Origin: Klebsiella sp. BIGb0407
GTDB taxonomy: Bacteria; Pseudomonadota; Gammaproteobacteria; Enterobacterales; Enterobacteriaceae
Direction: 5' to 3'
Assembly (NCBI RefSeq): GCF_024807845.1
Contig: NZ_JANUEQ010000004.1
Coordinates: 455,165-519,164 of the forward strand
DNA length: 64,000 nucleotides
Made by a program: the position numbers and the translations under genes. Shown piece by piece: positions 26,686 through 36,059 of this stretch; the stretch's first letter is position 1, and every line of letters starts with the position of its first letter. Under the pieces are notes generated by a model. That model made no database searches. It was not told where the DNA came from and was given only the letters and a program-made list of their open reading frames with translations.

Positions 26686-28104
26686 ATGGCCAGTACCGAG
26701 AACCAGAAAAAAACCTTGTTGTTTAATGGCTTTATGATGAACGTTGTAGGACATGTTTCTGCAGGGTTGTGGCGTCATCCTGATGACCGTGCCTCTGAAT
26801 ATACAACCATCAATTATTGGACATCTATTGCGCGTCTGCTGGACGAAGCCGGATTTGATGCACTGTTTATTGCCGATGCACTCGGACAATTGGATGTCTA
26901 CCAGGGCAAACCTGATGCCGCTTTGCGTACTGCGGCCCAGTCTCCCGTCAACGATCCTATGCTACTGGTCTCGGCCATGGCGGCGGCCACCAGGCAACTG
27001 GGCTTTGGCATTACGGTATCGACCACCTATGAACATCCTTATCTGCTGGCGCGGAAATTCTCTACCCTCGACCATCTGACCCAAGGTCGCGTGGCATGGA
27101 ATATTGTCACCTCGGTGCTGGAGTCTGCTGCGCGTAATCTCGGTCTGGAAAAACAGATGGATCATGATGAGCGCTATGAGCGGGCGCAGGAATTCCTCGA
27201 AGTCAGTTACAAGCTATGGGAAGGATCCTGGGAAGATGACGCCGTGGTTCGCGACCCACATCGTGGGGTCTATACCGACCCCGGCAAAGTTCATCCTGTT
27301 CGCCATAAGGGACGCTGGTTCAGCATTCCTGATGCCCATCTCAGCGAACCGAGCCCCCAGCGCACACCGGTATTATTCCAGGCGGGAACCTCAGACAGAG
27401 GCCGAATTTTTGCAGCTCTTAATGCCGAAGTGGTATTTCTCGGCGGTCCGAATACCAAAGTGATTAAAGAGAATATTAATAAGATCAAAGCGCTGGCGCG
27501 TGAACAGGGCCGGGGTGAGGATGCGATTCGCTTTATTACCGCTATTAGCGTGATTGTCGATGAAACCGATGAGAAAGCTCACGCCAAATACCAGGATTAT
27601 CTCAGCTACACCAGCCAGGAGGCCGCTCTGGCGCTGTTTTCCGCCTGGACCGGCGTTGACTGGTCCGAATGGGCGCTTGATGCCCCGCTGAAATATATCG
27701 AAACCAACGCAGGCCGCTCTGCGCTCGCAGCACTGACCCGTATCGATGCCGACAGGCAGTGGACGGTGGGGGATATCAGTGACTATATCGGAATTGGCGG
27801 CCTGCACTCGACAATCGTCGGGAGTGCCAGAACCGTCGCCGATGCGCTGGAAGCTTATGCCGATGAGTCTGGCGTCGATGGTTTTAATCTGGCTTATGCC
27901 ATCAGCCCGGGCAGTTTTGAAGATTTCGTGCGCTGGGTGGTCCCTGAATTACGCGCTCGCGGGCGTATCAAAATCCCGACCGAAAATCCGCTAACACTGC
28001 GCGAGCGTCTTCAGGGCGAAGGCCAGGCACGTCTGCGTGATGACCATCCCGGCGTTCAGTACCGCAATCTTCACACCCACTACGGGACTGAGGTTTCACA
28101 ATGA
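26686..28104 (+). CDS. NtaA/SnaA/DszA-family FMN-dependent monooxygenase
   Basis: This 472-residue enzyme is a paralogue of the one at 19958; both share the GFGxTVSTTYExPYLLxRKFxTLDHL core, the SAARNLGL motif and the 'HDERYERAxEFLEVSYKLW' block. It is an FMNH2- and O2-dependent class C flavoprotein of the nitrilotriacetate/dibenzothiophene-sulfone type. ATTAAGGAAAACC precedes ATG 26686. Its stop overlaps the start of the SsuD-like gene (ATGA at 28101-28104). No flavin reductase gene is present nearby, so reduced flavin must come from elsewhere. The substrate is unknown. Confidence 0.9.
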   Translation: MASTENQKKTLLFNGFMMNVVGHVSAGLWRHPDDRASEYTTINYWTSIARLLDEAGFDALFIADALGQLDVYQGKPDAALRTAAQSPVNDPMLLVSAMAAATRQLGFGITVSTTYEHPYLLARKFSTLDHLTQGRVAWNIVTSVLESAARNLGLEKQMDHDERYERAQEFLEVSYKLWEGSWEDDAVVRDPHRGVYTDPGKVHPVRHKGRWFSIPDAHLSEPSPQRTPVLFQAGTSDRGRIFAALNAEVVFLGGPNTKVIKENINKIKALAREQGRGEDAIRFITAISVIVDETDEKAHAKYQDYLSYTSQEAALALFSAWTGVDWSEWALDAPLKYIETNAGRSALAALTRIDADRQWTVGDISDYIGIGGLHSTIVGSARTVADALEAYADESGVDGFNLAYAISPGSFEDFVRWVVPELRARGRIKIPTENPLTLRERLQGEGQARLRDDHPGVQYRNLHTHYGTEVSQ

Positions 28105-29237
28105 GCATTCATCTGCACTGGTATTTACCCACCAATGGTGACAGCCGAGGCATCATGGGCTCCGGGGATGACTCTCAGCATATTTCGGGTATTGGCGGTC
28201 AGTATCGGGCTCCCAGCCTCGATTATTTAATCGATATTGCGCGCAGCGCTGACAAGCTTGGGTTTGAAGGCATTCTTACGCCCACCGGTAGCTGGTGTGA
28301 AGATGCCTGGCTAAGCACTATTGCCATTAGCCAGCATACCGAGCGGCTGAAGTTTATCGTCGCTTTTCGCCCGGGCTTTATCTCTCCGACGCTGGCTGCC
28401 CATCAGGCGGCAACCTATCAGCGTCTGACCGACGGGAGATTAATTCTCAATATTGTCACGGGCGGCGACCCGGTCGAACAGCGCCGCTACGGCGACAGGC
28501 TTAGCCATGACCAGCGTTACGCCCGCAGCGAGGAGTTTATTGCGGCTTTCAAAGGCGTCAGCCATGCGAAGGCTCAGGGACAGCCGTTTGATTTTCAGGG
28601 GGAGCACTATCAGCTTGAGCAGGCGACTTTGCTGCCCTCTCCCTGGCCGGTGCCTGAGGTCTTTTTTGGAGGCTCCAGCCCCGCGGCACAACGGGTTGCG
28701 GCCAATGTTGCCGATACCTGGCTCTCCTGGGGCGAGCCGCTTGAACAAGTGGCCGCTCAGCTCGCCACCGTGCGCGGCCTCGCCGCTCAGCAAGGCCGCA
28801 CGCCAAGTTTTGGTATTCGTTTTCACGTTATCAGCCGGGATACGGAAGAGGATGCCTGGCTTGAAGCCGCTCGCCTGCTAAAGGGAATCAGCCCCGAGCG
28901 TATTAAAAGCGCCCAGTCGTTGCTAAGCCGTACCGAATCAGTGGGGCAGCAGCGCATGACGGCCCTGCTGAATGATATTCAGACCGACAAACTCACTCCT
29001 GAAAATGTTCGCCTGCTGGAAATAGCCCCGCATATCTGGAGCGGTTACGCCCTGGTTCGCGGTGGGGTTGGCACTGCCATTGTTGGCAGCCATCAGCAGG
29101 TCGCAGACACCATTCAGGCCTACCACGCCTTAGGGATAGACCACTTTATTTTATCCGGTCAGCCGCATCTGGAAGAAGCTTACTGGTTTGCAGAAGGTGC
29201 CGGAGCCTTGCTGCGCCGTAGCGGATTAGTTGCCTGA
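28101..29237 (+). CDS. SsuD-like FMNH2-dependent alkanesulfonate-type monooxygenase
   Basis: At 378 residues this protein has nearly the length of E. coli SsuD (381) and matches it in long segments: LGFEGILTPTGSWCEDAW, LKFIVAFRPGFISPTLAAHQAA, NIVTGGDP, YFGGSS-like FFGGSSPAAQRVAA, SWGEP, RTESVGQQRM and HFILSGQPHLEEAYWFAEG. SsuD converts alkanesulfonates to aldehyde and sulfite using FMNH2 and O2. The Cys54-equivalent is present (SWCEDAW, with the SsuD form 'SCEDAW'). Translational coupling to the preceding monooxygenase is indicated by a 4-base overlap. It is a paralogue rather than proven SsuD, since the ssu genes for reductase and transporter are not adjacent. Confidence 0.9.
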   Translation: MSIHLHWYLPTNGDSRGIMGSGDDSQHISGIGGQYRAPSLDYLIDIARSADKLGFEGILTPTGSWCEDAWLSTIAISQHTERLKFIVAFRPGFISPTLAAHQAATYQRLTDGRLILNIVTGGDPVEQRRYGDRLSHDQRYARSEEFIAAFKGVSHAKAQGQPFDFQGEHYQLEQATLLPSPWPVPEVFFGGSSPAAQRVAANVADTWLSWGEPLEQVAAQLATVRGLAAQQGRTPSFGIRFHVISRDTEEDAWLEAARLLKGISPERIKSAQSLLSRTESVGQQRMTALLNDIQTDKLTPENVRLLEIAPHIWSGYALVRGGVGTAIVGSHQQVADTIQAYHALGIDHFILSGQPHLEEAYWFAEGAGALLRRSGLVA

Positions 29238-29263
29238 ACCTCCCCAATAATAAGAGAGAAACC

Positions 29264-30484
29264 ATGAGTCATAATGCAGATATTTACGCAGGTCTGAGCC
29301 ACCAGGAATTCCAGCACTGGAAACAGGTCGCCCGGCAGGTTGCGGATAAATTACATGACACTTTGCAGGAACGAGACCGGGCTAATCAGCACCCGTTTGA
29401 AGAGATAGACTGGCTACGACAAAGTGGTTTGCTGAAAATCGCTGTACCGAAATCACTGGGTGGCGAGGGGGCAAGCCTGGTTCAGGCGCTGGAAATCAGC
29501 CGTATCATTGCCGCGGCCGATGGCTCTATCGGCCAGCTGATTGCCTATCACTACTCTAACGGGGTCTGGAGCTATATTCTGGGCACCCGCGAGCAGTGGG
29601 AGTTTATCGCCCGGGGCATTGTCGATGAAGGCTGGTTCCAGTCAAGTATCAGTAATCCACGCGACCCGCGTCTGAAACTGGAATGGGACGGGAGTGACGT
29701 GCTGGTTTCCGGACGTCGCACTTTTGCCACTGGTGCCGCCATTTCACAAGTGATGACTATCGCGGTCTGGGTTGAAGATAAGCTGGTGCAGTATCAAATT
29801 AAGGCAGACCGCCCGGGTATTACCTTCAATGATGACTGGGATAATCTTGGCCAGCGTCTGACCGCCAGCGGTACGCTGGAATTTAATCGACTGCGATTAC
29901 AAGAAAAGGACCGTCTTACCGGGCTTGAAGAGACGCCTCACAGTGCCAGCCTGCGTAATGCTTTACGCAATCAGTTTAGCCAGCTTATTTTCGTCCACTT
30001 CTATCTGGGTATCGCCGAAGGTGCGCTGAAACATGCCGCCAGTTACTTCCGGGATACGGTACGCCCGTGGCCGGAATCCGGGGTTGAACAGGCAATTGAT
30101 GATCCTTACCACCGTCTGAAAGCCGGTGAATTGTCGGCAGAAATAGCCGCCGGAGTCGCGCTGGCAGAAAAAACCACCCGCGCCTTTGAAGAGGCCTTTC
30201 ACCTGGGCCATGACCTGACCGAAGCCTTCTGGGGTGAACTGGCCTTGTTAACTAACCAAGCCAAAGTCATTGCCGACAAAGTAGTGTTAAAAGTCACCCA
30301 TGAGATTTTTGAACTGACCGGGGGCCGCTCCACCAGCAATCAGTACGGGCTGGATATCTACTGGCGTAATGCACGTACCCATACTCTGCATGATCCGGTG
30401 GCTTACCGTATTCGTGAAGTGGGGGATTATGTTCTCAGTGGCAAGCTGCCGACGCCACGCGTCTATGCCCCACCGAAACGCTAA
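29264..30484 (+). CDS. SfnB/DszC-like acyl-CoA dehydrogenase-fold oxidoreductase
   Basis: This 406-residue protein has the acyl-CoA dehydrogenase fold but belongs to the flavin-dependent monooxygenase-like branch with SfnB and DszC. Markers are IAVPKSLGGEGASLVQALEI near 65-85, the ADGSIGQLIAYHY stretch, and the terminal block GGRSTSNQYGLDIYWRNART followed by HTLHDPVAYRIREVGDY. Relatives oxidise sulfur compounds or assist sulfur acquisition. AGAGAGAAACC precedes ATG 29264. It sits between the SsuD-like enzyme and the acetyltransferase in one operon-like series. The precise reaction is unknown. Confidence 0.87.
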   Translation: MSHNADIYAGLSHQEFQHWKQVARQVADKLHDTLQERDRANQHPFEEIDWLRQSGLLKIAVPKSLGGEGASLVQALEISRIIAAADGSIGQLIAYHYSNGVWSYILGTREQWEFIARGIVDEGWFQSSISNPRDPRLKLEWDGSDVLVSGRRTFATGAAISQVMTIAVWVEDKLVQYQIKADRPGITFNDDWDNLGQRLTASGTLEFNRLRLQEKDRLTGLEETPHSASLRNALRNQFSQLIFVHFYLGIAEGALKHAASYFRDTVRPWPESGVEQAIDDPYHRLKAGELSAEIAAGVALAEKTTRAFEEAFHLGHDLTEAFWGELALLTNQAKVIADKVVLKVTHEIFELTGGRSTSNQYGLDIYWRNARTHTLHDPVAYRIREVGDYVLSGKLPTPRVYAPPKR

Positions 30485-30495
30485 GGGCTGACGTC

Positions 30496-31704
30496 ATGCC
30501 AGATATCCGTTTAATTCTCGACCCACAGGAGCTACGTGCTGCCGCCAGCGTCTTTCGTCAGGCAATGTTTGGCCTGCCCGGCGGCGTCACGCCTGTAGAG
30601 CACTGGGTCGAAAAATATATCGTTCCCGGACGGGTGTACGGGGCATGGCTTGATGGCACCCTGGCCGGTACCACTAACAGTTTTCCCGGTGAGCTGACAT
30701 TACCGGGTGGAAAATCGGTGGCGCATGCCGCCGTGACCCATGTCGGTGTTTTACCACACTTTACCCGCCGCGGGATTTTACAGAAGCTGTTTCGTCAGCA
30801 ACTGGAAGACCTGTACCAGGAAGGTGTCAGCGTCGCGACTTTACGGGCTTCTCAAGGCGCAATTTATCCCCGCTTTGGCTATGGCGTTGCCAGTGCTTTT
30901 CAGGATCTGCGTATCGATAAACGGGAACTGACAACCTGGCCGAAACTGGAGGGTGAGGTTCAGCTGCTACCCGCTTCGGATGCCTGGCAAATCGTTCAGG
31001 AGATTGTTGGACGTTATCCGTTGTCACGCGCCGGAACTCTGACTCGCTGGCCCCAGTGGTGGGCCATGCAGCAGCATAGGCTGGCACACAGTAATCTCAA
31101 TCACTATGTGGTGCTGGCGCTAAAAGAAGGTATTCCCCAGGCTTTTGCCCGTTATCACGCCCAGCCTGATGATAACTGGCTGTATAGCACTGAACGAACC
31201 CTGGTGGTTGATGATTTTCATGCCGCCTGTCCGGAACTGGCAGTGACTCTATTTAAGTTTCTGTTGCAGCTGGATATTGCGCGTTTTGTGCAACTTCCTC
31301 ATCGCCCCACTGATGACGCGCTCCCTCTGCTACTGAATAACCCCAGAGCCATTGGTCAGCAGAGCACGCGGGATGAAACCTGGCTGCGTATTATTCACCT
31401 TGAACACACCCTGAATGCCCGTCGTTATCAGGATGCAGCAACCGTGGTCATCGCGGTGACCGATGCCCTGCTACCGGTGAACCAAGGGAACTGGCAGCTC
31501 TCCTCTGAAGGCGTCAAACGAACCACTGAACCTGCTGATTTATCCCTGGATAGCGCCACGCTTGCCATGCTGTTGCTCGGCGGACATAAAGTCTGGCAAC
31601 TGATTCAAGCCCGGCGGATCCAGATTATTAACCCACAAGCTCCCAAACGGCTCGAACGCCTGCTGGCCTGCGATGAAGCTCCCTGGTCAGGGATTTTCTT
31701 TTAA
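30496..31704 (+). CDS. Eis-like GNAT N-acetyltransferase
   Basis: The 402 residues fit the Eis-type layout: an N-terminal GNAT domain with the acetyl-CoA-binding stretch VTHVGVLPHFTRRGILQKLF (about 79-98), a second GNAT-like part with LFKFL, and a C-terminal sterol-carrier-like domain (LLLGGHKVWQLIQARRIQI near 355-375). Eis proteins acetylate amines. In the cluster it could N-acetylate an S-substituted cysteine or a related amine before oxidation, as in S-alkyl-cysteine salvage pathways; this is inference. It follows the SfnB-like gene by 12 bases and precedes the second binding protein by 18. Confidence 0.85.
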   Translation: MPDIRLILDPQELRAAASVFRQAMFGLPGGVTPVEHWVEKYIVPGRVYGAWLDGTLAGTTNSFPGELTLPGGKSVAHAAVTHVGVLPHFTRRGILQKLFRQQLEDLYQEGVSVATLRASQGAIYPRFGYGVASAFQDLRIDKRELTTWPKLEGEVQLLPASDAWQIVQEIVGRYPLSRAGTLTRWPQWWAMQQHRLAHSNLNHYVVLALKEGIPQAFARYHAQPDDNWLYSTERTLVVDDFHAACPELAVTLFKFLLQLDIARFVQLPHRPTDDALPLLLNNPRAIGQQSTRDETWLRIIHLEHTLNARRYQDAATVVIAVTDALLPVNQGNWQLSSEGVKRTTEPADLSLDSATLAMLLLGGHKVWQLIQARRIQIINPQAPKRLERLLACDEAPWSGIFF

Positions 31705-31722
31705 TTTTTTTGGAGATTTAGT

Positions 31723-33477
31723 ATGCACGTCACTCATCGCGCCCTCTTCCGGCGGACACTGATTAGCCTGGTATTACTTGGGGCATTTAACCAGGCGATT
31801 GCTGCCGAAGAAACGCCACAGCCGGGCGGAACGTTACGTATTGCCTCATTACAACCTGATATGGATGCTTTTGATCCGCTGACCGGTTATTCCGTTGACT
31901 CCTGGGAAATACTCCGGGCGGTAACGCGCCAGCTAGTCACTTATCCGGGCTCAAAAGAGAGCCTGAAAGACGATACGAATCTGGTTCCTGACCTGGCGGA
32001 GTCCTGGGAAGTCAGCCCGGATGGGAAAACCTATACTTTCCACCTGCGCGACGGTATTAACTACGCAGGACCTACCACGCGCCCGATCGTTGCTAAAGAT
32101 TTTGTCTATGCGATCAAGCGCTTCTGTGACCCTAATATGCAGGTGGCTGCGGTCAATTACTTTAACCTCGTCTTCTCTGGTTTTGCTGATTACTGCCACG
32201 ATTTTTCCAAGGTGCCAAGCGGGGACTTAGCCGCCAGTAAAGCCTTTATCGACAGTCATGAAATTCCTGGCGTCAGCGCGCCGGATGATAAAACCCTGGT
32301 TCTGCGCTCAGACACTAAAAACTATGACTTCCTGAATATTCTGTCGATGTATTTTGTCACGCCGTTACCGGAAGAAGTGGCTTCACTCTACTTCCCGGAC
32401 TCACAGGAGTTTCGTAAGAACTTCCCGTCCAGCGGGCCCTATGAAGTGGAAAGTTATGCCAGTGGGCAGAAGTTACTGCTGAAAAAAGTCGCGGGTTACA
32501 ACCATGAGCAAGACCCGGCGCGTAAGGCCTATGTGGATAAAATAGAGGTCAGCTTTACCGGCAACAATCCGGACAGCATTATGCAGCGTATTCAGGCCGG
32601 TGACGCCGACCTCTCACTGTATCTTGATGTCCCGCCTCAGGCCGTTATTCGCCAGTATGTCACCCAGAATAACCCTGCCCTGCATGCCGCCAACAGCGGT
32701 GCCGCCAACTTTATTGCCATTAATGCCCAGCCACAGGCGAAAAGTGCAGGCGCCACCGCCTTACGTGACCTGCGCGTTCGTCAGGCTCTCGCTTATGGCA
32801 TCAACAAAGCGCACCTGGTTCAGGCTCAAGGGGGCAAAATTGCCGCTCAGCCACTGGGGCAGATTATTACCAGCACCCTGTTAGGTCACGAGCCGTTTGA
32901 TCCTTATGCCACCCCGGATAACAAAGGATCCGCAGAGAAAGCTAAAGCCTTGTTAACCGAAGCTGGGTTACCTGACGGCGTCACCTTCGATCTGGTTTAT
33001 CGCGCCAATAATCAGTTCAGCACCCTGGCGGTGATCCTGAAAGAAGACCTGGCGAAAGCGGGCATTAATATCAATCTGATCCCGATTCCGGCCCCGCAGT
33101 TTATGGCCTATCTGCAAAGCCCGGAAAACCGCTGGGATCTGGCGTTAGGGCAGAACTCACCGGACTGGCAAGGACCGGCAACCCGTATGTTGCTGGGCGG
33201 CTGGCTGAACTCGGATGCCTCCCCTTGCGGACGCGGTAACGTCTATGCGGTTTGCTACAGTAATCCTCAGCTGAATGCGCTGGCAAAAGAGGCTTATGGA
33301 TCCGACAACCCGGGCAAACTGTGGCAACAGGCGGATCAACTGGTCTCCCAGGATTTGCCGTGGATCCCACTGTTTGAGAAACGTCGTGTCGCGATAGCCT
33401 CCGATCGTGTGAATAACTGGACCTGGTCATCGCTCGCAACCCAGGCCGACATCGCCAATATCGCACTTAAGCCTTAA
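31723..33477 (+). CDS. Peptide-type ABC binding protein (second importer)
   Basis: This 584-residue SBP family 5 protein heads the second importer. A signal peptide (residues 1 to about 28, ending AIAAEE) carries RR before the hydrophobic core (FRRTLISLVLLG) but not a full Tat motif, so Sec export is more likely. Family motifs include LVPDLAESWEVSPDGKTYTF and HLRDGINYAGP. It differs from the first binding protein in length and signal type, so the two importers probably take different ligands. TTTTTTGGAGATTT precedes the ATG. The fused ATPase gene starts 11 bases after its stop. Confidence 0.9.
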   Translation: MHVTHRALFRRTLISLVLLGAFNQAIAAEETPQPGGTLRIASLQPDMDAFDPLTGYSVDSWEILRAVTRQLVTYPGSKESLKDDTNLVPDLAESWEVSPDGKTYTFHLRDGINYAGPTTRPIVAKDFVYAIKRFCDPNMQVAAVNYFNLVFSGFADYCHDFSKVPSGDLAASKAFIDSHEIPGVSAPDDKTLVLRSDTKNYDFLNILSMYFVTPLPEEVASLYFPDSQEFRKNFPSSGPYEVESYASGQKLLLKKVAGYNHEQDPARKAYVDKIEVSFTGNNPDSIMQRIQAGDADLSLYLDVPPQAVIRQYVTQNNPALHAANSGAANFIAINAQPQAKSAGATALRDLRVRQALAYGINKAHLVQAQGGKIAAQPLGQIITSTLLGHEPFDPYATPDNKGSAEKAKALLTEAGLPDGVTFDLVYRANNQFSTLAVILKEDLAKAGININLIPIPAPQFMAYLQSPENRWDLALGQNSPDWQGPATRMLLGGWLNSDASPCGRGNVYAVCYSNPQLNALAKEAYGSDNPGKLWQQADQLVSQDLPWIPLFEKRRVAIASDRVNNWTWSSLATQADIANIALKP

Positions 33478-33487
33478 CGGTATCTCT

Positions 33488-35137
33488 ATGGCTCTACTGA
33501 CAGTACGTAACTTAACTATTTCGCTCAATCCCGAGAACGCTTTGGTACGAGCGATTGATTTTCATGTGGAGCCCGGAGAGACACTGGCTATCGTCGGTGA
33601 GTCAGGCTCAGGCAAAAGCCTGAGCCTGCTGGCGGTACTCGGCTTGTTACCTGCAGAAATGCAGGTACAGGGCGAAATTGTCTTCAATGGCATGGCGCTG
33701 CATGATTTTACCCCCCGTCAAAAGCGCCAGATCCGTGGCGCACAGATTGGCTATGTCTCGCAAGATCCGCTCAGTAACCTGCATCCGCTGAAAAGTGTCG
33801 GCCGGCAGATAGAAGAAGCAATTCTCGCCCACCAGCGAGTCGGGCGAAAAGCACTGCGCCAGAGGGTGCTGGCATTGCTGGAGGATGTGGGGATCCGTGA
33901 TGCCGCCCGCCGCTATCACGACAAACCGGCGAAATTTTCCGGAGGTCAGCGTCAGAGGGTAATGATAGCTATCGCTATTGCCCTTAACCCATCCCTGATT
34001 ATTGCCGATGAGCCGACAACGGCACTGGATGCCACGGTCCAGGCGTCAATTATTCGCTTACTCAAGCGCTTACAGAAACAGCATGGCTGTGCGCTGGTGT
34101 TTATCAGCCATAACCTGCGCGTGGTCGCCGATATTGCTGACCGCGTGGTCGTTATGCAGCACGGCAATATTGTCGAGCAAGGCGAGAACCAGGCGCTGTT
34201 CCACCATCCACAGCAAGCCTATACCCGCGCCTTGTTGCAGGCAGGCTGGCACCAGCATGAATCCTCAGAACGCCCGTCGCTGGTCACTCCGTTACTAACC
34301 GTAGCGTCTCTTTCACGAAGTTATCCGCAGCCGGGATATTTTTGGTCACGAAAAGCACCCATACAGGTGCTGAACGATATCAGCTTTACGCTACATAAAG
34401 GTGAGATCCTCGGTTTGGTCGGTGAATCTGGCTCCGGGAAAACCACGCTGGGGAAAATGATTGTCGGTCTCGATAGCCCGCAGAGCGGCACTATTGATTT
34501 AGCCGGTAAGCCCTGGGCCGGACCCGATATTGCACGGCCTGGGCACCAGAATCCGCTGCGTCATGCGGTGCAAATGGTCTTTCAGGACCCTTACAGCAGT
34601 CTGAATCCGCGGCGAAAAATCGGCGATATTCTGGCTGAACCCCTGCAAATTACCGCGCATCGCGAGCAGGGAAAACCGTTGCAGCACGCTGAACTACAGC
34701 AAGCTGTCTCCGGCTTGCTGTCCCGGGTTGAGCTCGCACCGGAATTAATGACTCGCTACCCTTCCCAGCTCTCCGGAGGCCAGCGCCAGCGGGTGGTCAT
34801 TGCCCGCGCCCTGGCGATGAAACCTCAGGTGATTGTCGCGGATGAAGCGGTCTCGGCGCTGGATATCACCACCCAGCACCGCATTATTCAGCTGTTCTCA
34901 CGGCTGCGGGCGCAAACTGGATTAGCGATTCTGTTTATCTCTCATGATATGGACGTTGTCGCCGCCTTATGTGACCGCATTCTGGTACTGGAAGCCGGTA
35001 AAATTATTGAACAAGGCAGCCCGGAACAAATCTTCCAGAACCCCCAACAGCCATGGACTCGCCGTTTACTGGACGCTATTCCTGGAACCAAACAGCCCTT
35101 TAGTCAAGGAGGCAACTATGAGCCAGCAGTTACTTAG
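33488..35137 (+). CDS. Fused double ATPase of second peptide-type importer
   Basis: The 549 residues again hold two ABC ATPase domains: the first with GESGSGKS and FSGGQRQR plus LIIADEPTTALD, the second with GESGSGKTTLG, LSGGQRQR and VIVADEAVSALD. In the second Walker B region the usual DEPT is DEAV, a common variant in DppF/GsiA-type C-terminal domains. Gene order here is binding protein, ATPase, DppC-like, DppB-like, which differs from the first importer (binding protein, DppB, DppC, ATPase), so this is not a simple tandem duplication. Its 3' end overlaps the next start by 20 bases. Confidence 0.92.
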   Translation: MALLTVRNLTISLNPENALVRAIDFHVEPGETLAIVGESGSGKSLSLLAVLGLLPAEMQVQGEIVFNGMALHDFTPRQKRQIRGAQIGYVSQDPLSNLHPLKSVGRQIEEAILAHQRVGRKALRQRVLALLEDVGIRDAARRYHDKPAKFSGGQRQRVMIAIAIALNPSLIIADEPTTALDATVQASIIRLLKRLQKQHGCALVFISHNLRVVADIADRVVVMQHGNIVEQGENQALFHHPQQAYTRALLQAGWHQHESSERPSLVTPLLTVASLSRSYPQPGYFWSRKAPIQVLNDISFTLHKGEILGLVGESGSGKTTLGKMIVGLDSPQSGTIDLAGKPWAGPDIARPGHQNPLRHAVQMVFQDPYSSLNPRRKIGDILAEPLQITAHREQGKPLQHAELQQAVSGLLSRVELAPELMTRYPSQLSGGQRQRVVIARALAMKPQVIVADEAVSALDITTQHRIIQLFSRLRAQTGLAILFISHDMDVVAALCDRILVLEAGKIIEQGSPEQIFQNPQQPWTRRLLDAIPGTKQPFSQGGNYEPAVT

Positions 35138-36059
35138 CGAATTACCTGAACTGGCGACCTCCTCCAGCCGTCTGTTCTGGCGCCGCCTGTGGCGGGACAA
35201 GAGTGCCCGTCACGGTCTGATTATTGTCAGCCTGATGATACTGGCGGCACTAGCAGCGCCATTGGTCGCTTATTTATTAGGCCATGGTGAAACGGAGCAA
35301 TTTCGCGATATCGCCCTGTCGGATATGGGTATCCCAATAGGGCCGAGTGCGGCTTTCCCTTTCGGGGCTGACGATAATGGCCGGGATGTATTAGTGCGTA
35401 CACTTTACGGTGTGCAGATCTCTCTGTTAGTGGCGATACCCGCGACTACGCTGGCCATGTTGATTGGCCTGTTTGTCGGACTGATGGGTGGATATCAGGG
35501 TGGGCAAATTGATGCGGTATGCCAGCAACTGATTAATTTAGTTCTGTCATTTCCTTTTGTGGTAACGGCCCTGAGCTTACTGGCCCTTAACCAAGGCGGG
35601 GAGAACGGCCCCCATGTTTCCCCCTCGCTGGTGGTTATCTTTGTTATTACCTTCTTCTCCTGGGGGTATTTTGCCCGACTCTCAAGGGGGCTGGTGCTCG
35701 ACTTGCGTCAGCAGGATTTTATCCATGCAGCCAAACTGATGGGGGTTCCTTCATGGCGCATTTTATTACGCGATGTGATCCCTGCCGTGCTCCCGACCAT
35801 TGGTGTTTTTTGGGCAATTCAGCTCCCGGCCAATATTGTTGCTGAAGCGACACTGTCATTCTTAGGTGTCGGTATTCCGGCACCTAATGCCAGCCTTGGT
35901 AATATGATTGCCGATGTACAGCGCTCAGCAATGTATCAGGTTCAGCCCTGGTTCCTGGCCACTCCTGCCCTGACGCTTTTTTTCATTGTTCTGGGCTTTA
36001 ACTATTTAAGCAGCGGCCTGAGAAATGTGCTGGATCCACACCTGGAGTATCGCCAATGA
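35118..36059 (+). CDS. ABC permease, DppC-type (second importer)
   Basis: ATG 35118, with the strong site AAGGAGG 6 bases upstream, gives 313 residues; the longer frame from 34944 runs inside the ATPase gene and was rejected. DppC features are the N-terminal membrane helix, FGADDNGRDVLVRTLYG ('GaD..GRDvlsR'), and the coupling loop AKLMGVPSWRILLRDVIPAVLP. About six membrane segments are present. It overlaps the end of the ATPase gene and the start of the following permease gene, so the three are translationally coupled. Confidence 0.9.
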   Translation: MSQQLLSELPELATSSSRLFWRRLWRDKSARHGLIIVSLMILAALAAPLVAYLLGHGETEQFRDIALSDMGIPIGPSAAFPFGADDNGRDVLVRTLYGVQISLLVAIPATTLAMLIGLFVGLMGGYQGGQIDAVCQQLINLVLSFPFVVTALSLLALNQGGENGPHVSPSLVVIFVITFFSWGYFARLSRGLVLDLRQQDFIHAAKLMGVPSWRILLRDVIPAVLPTIGVFWAIQLPANIVAEATLSFLGVGIPAPNASLGNMIADVQRSAMYQVQPWFLATPALTLFFIVLGFNYLSSGLRNVLDPHLEYRQ

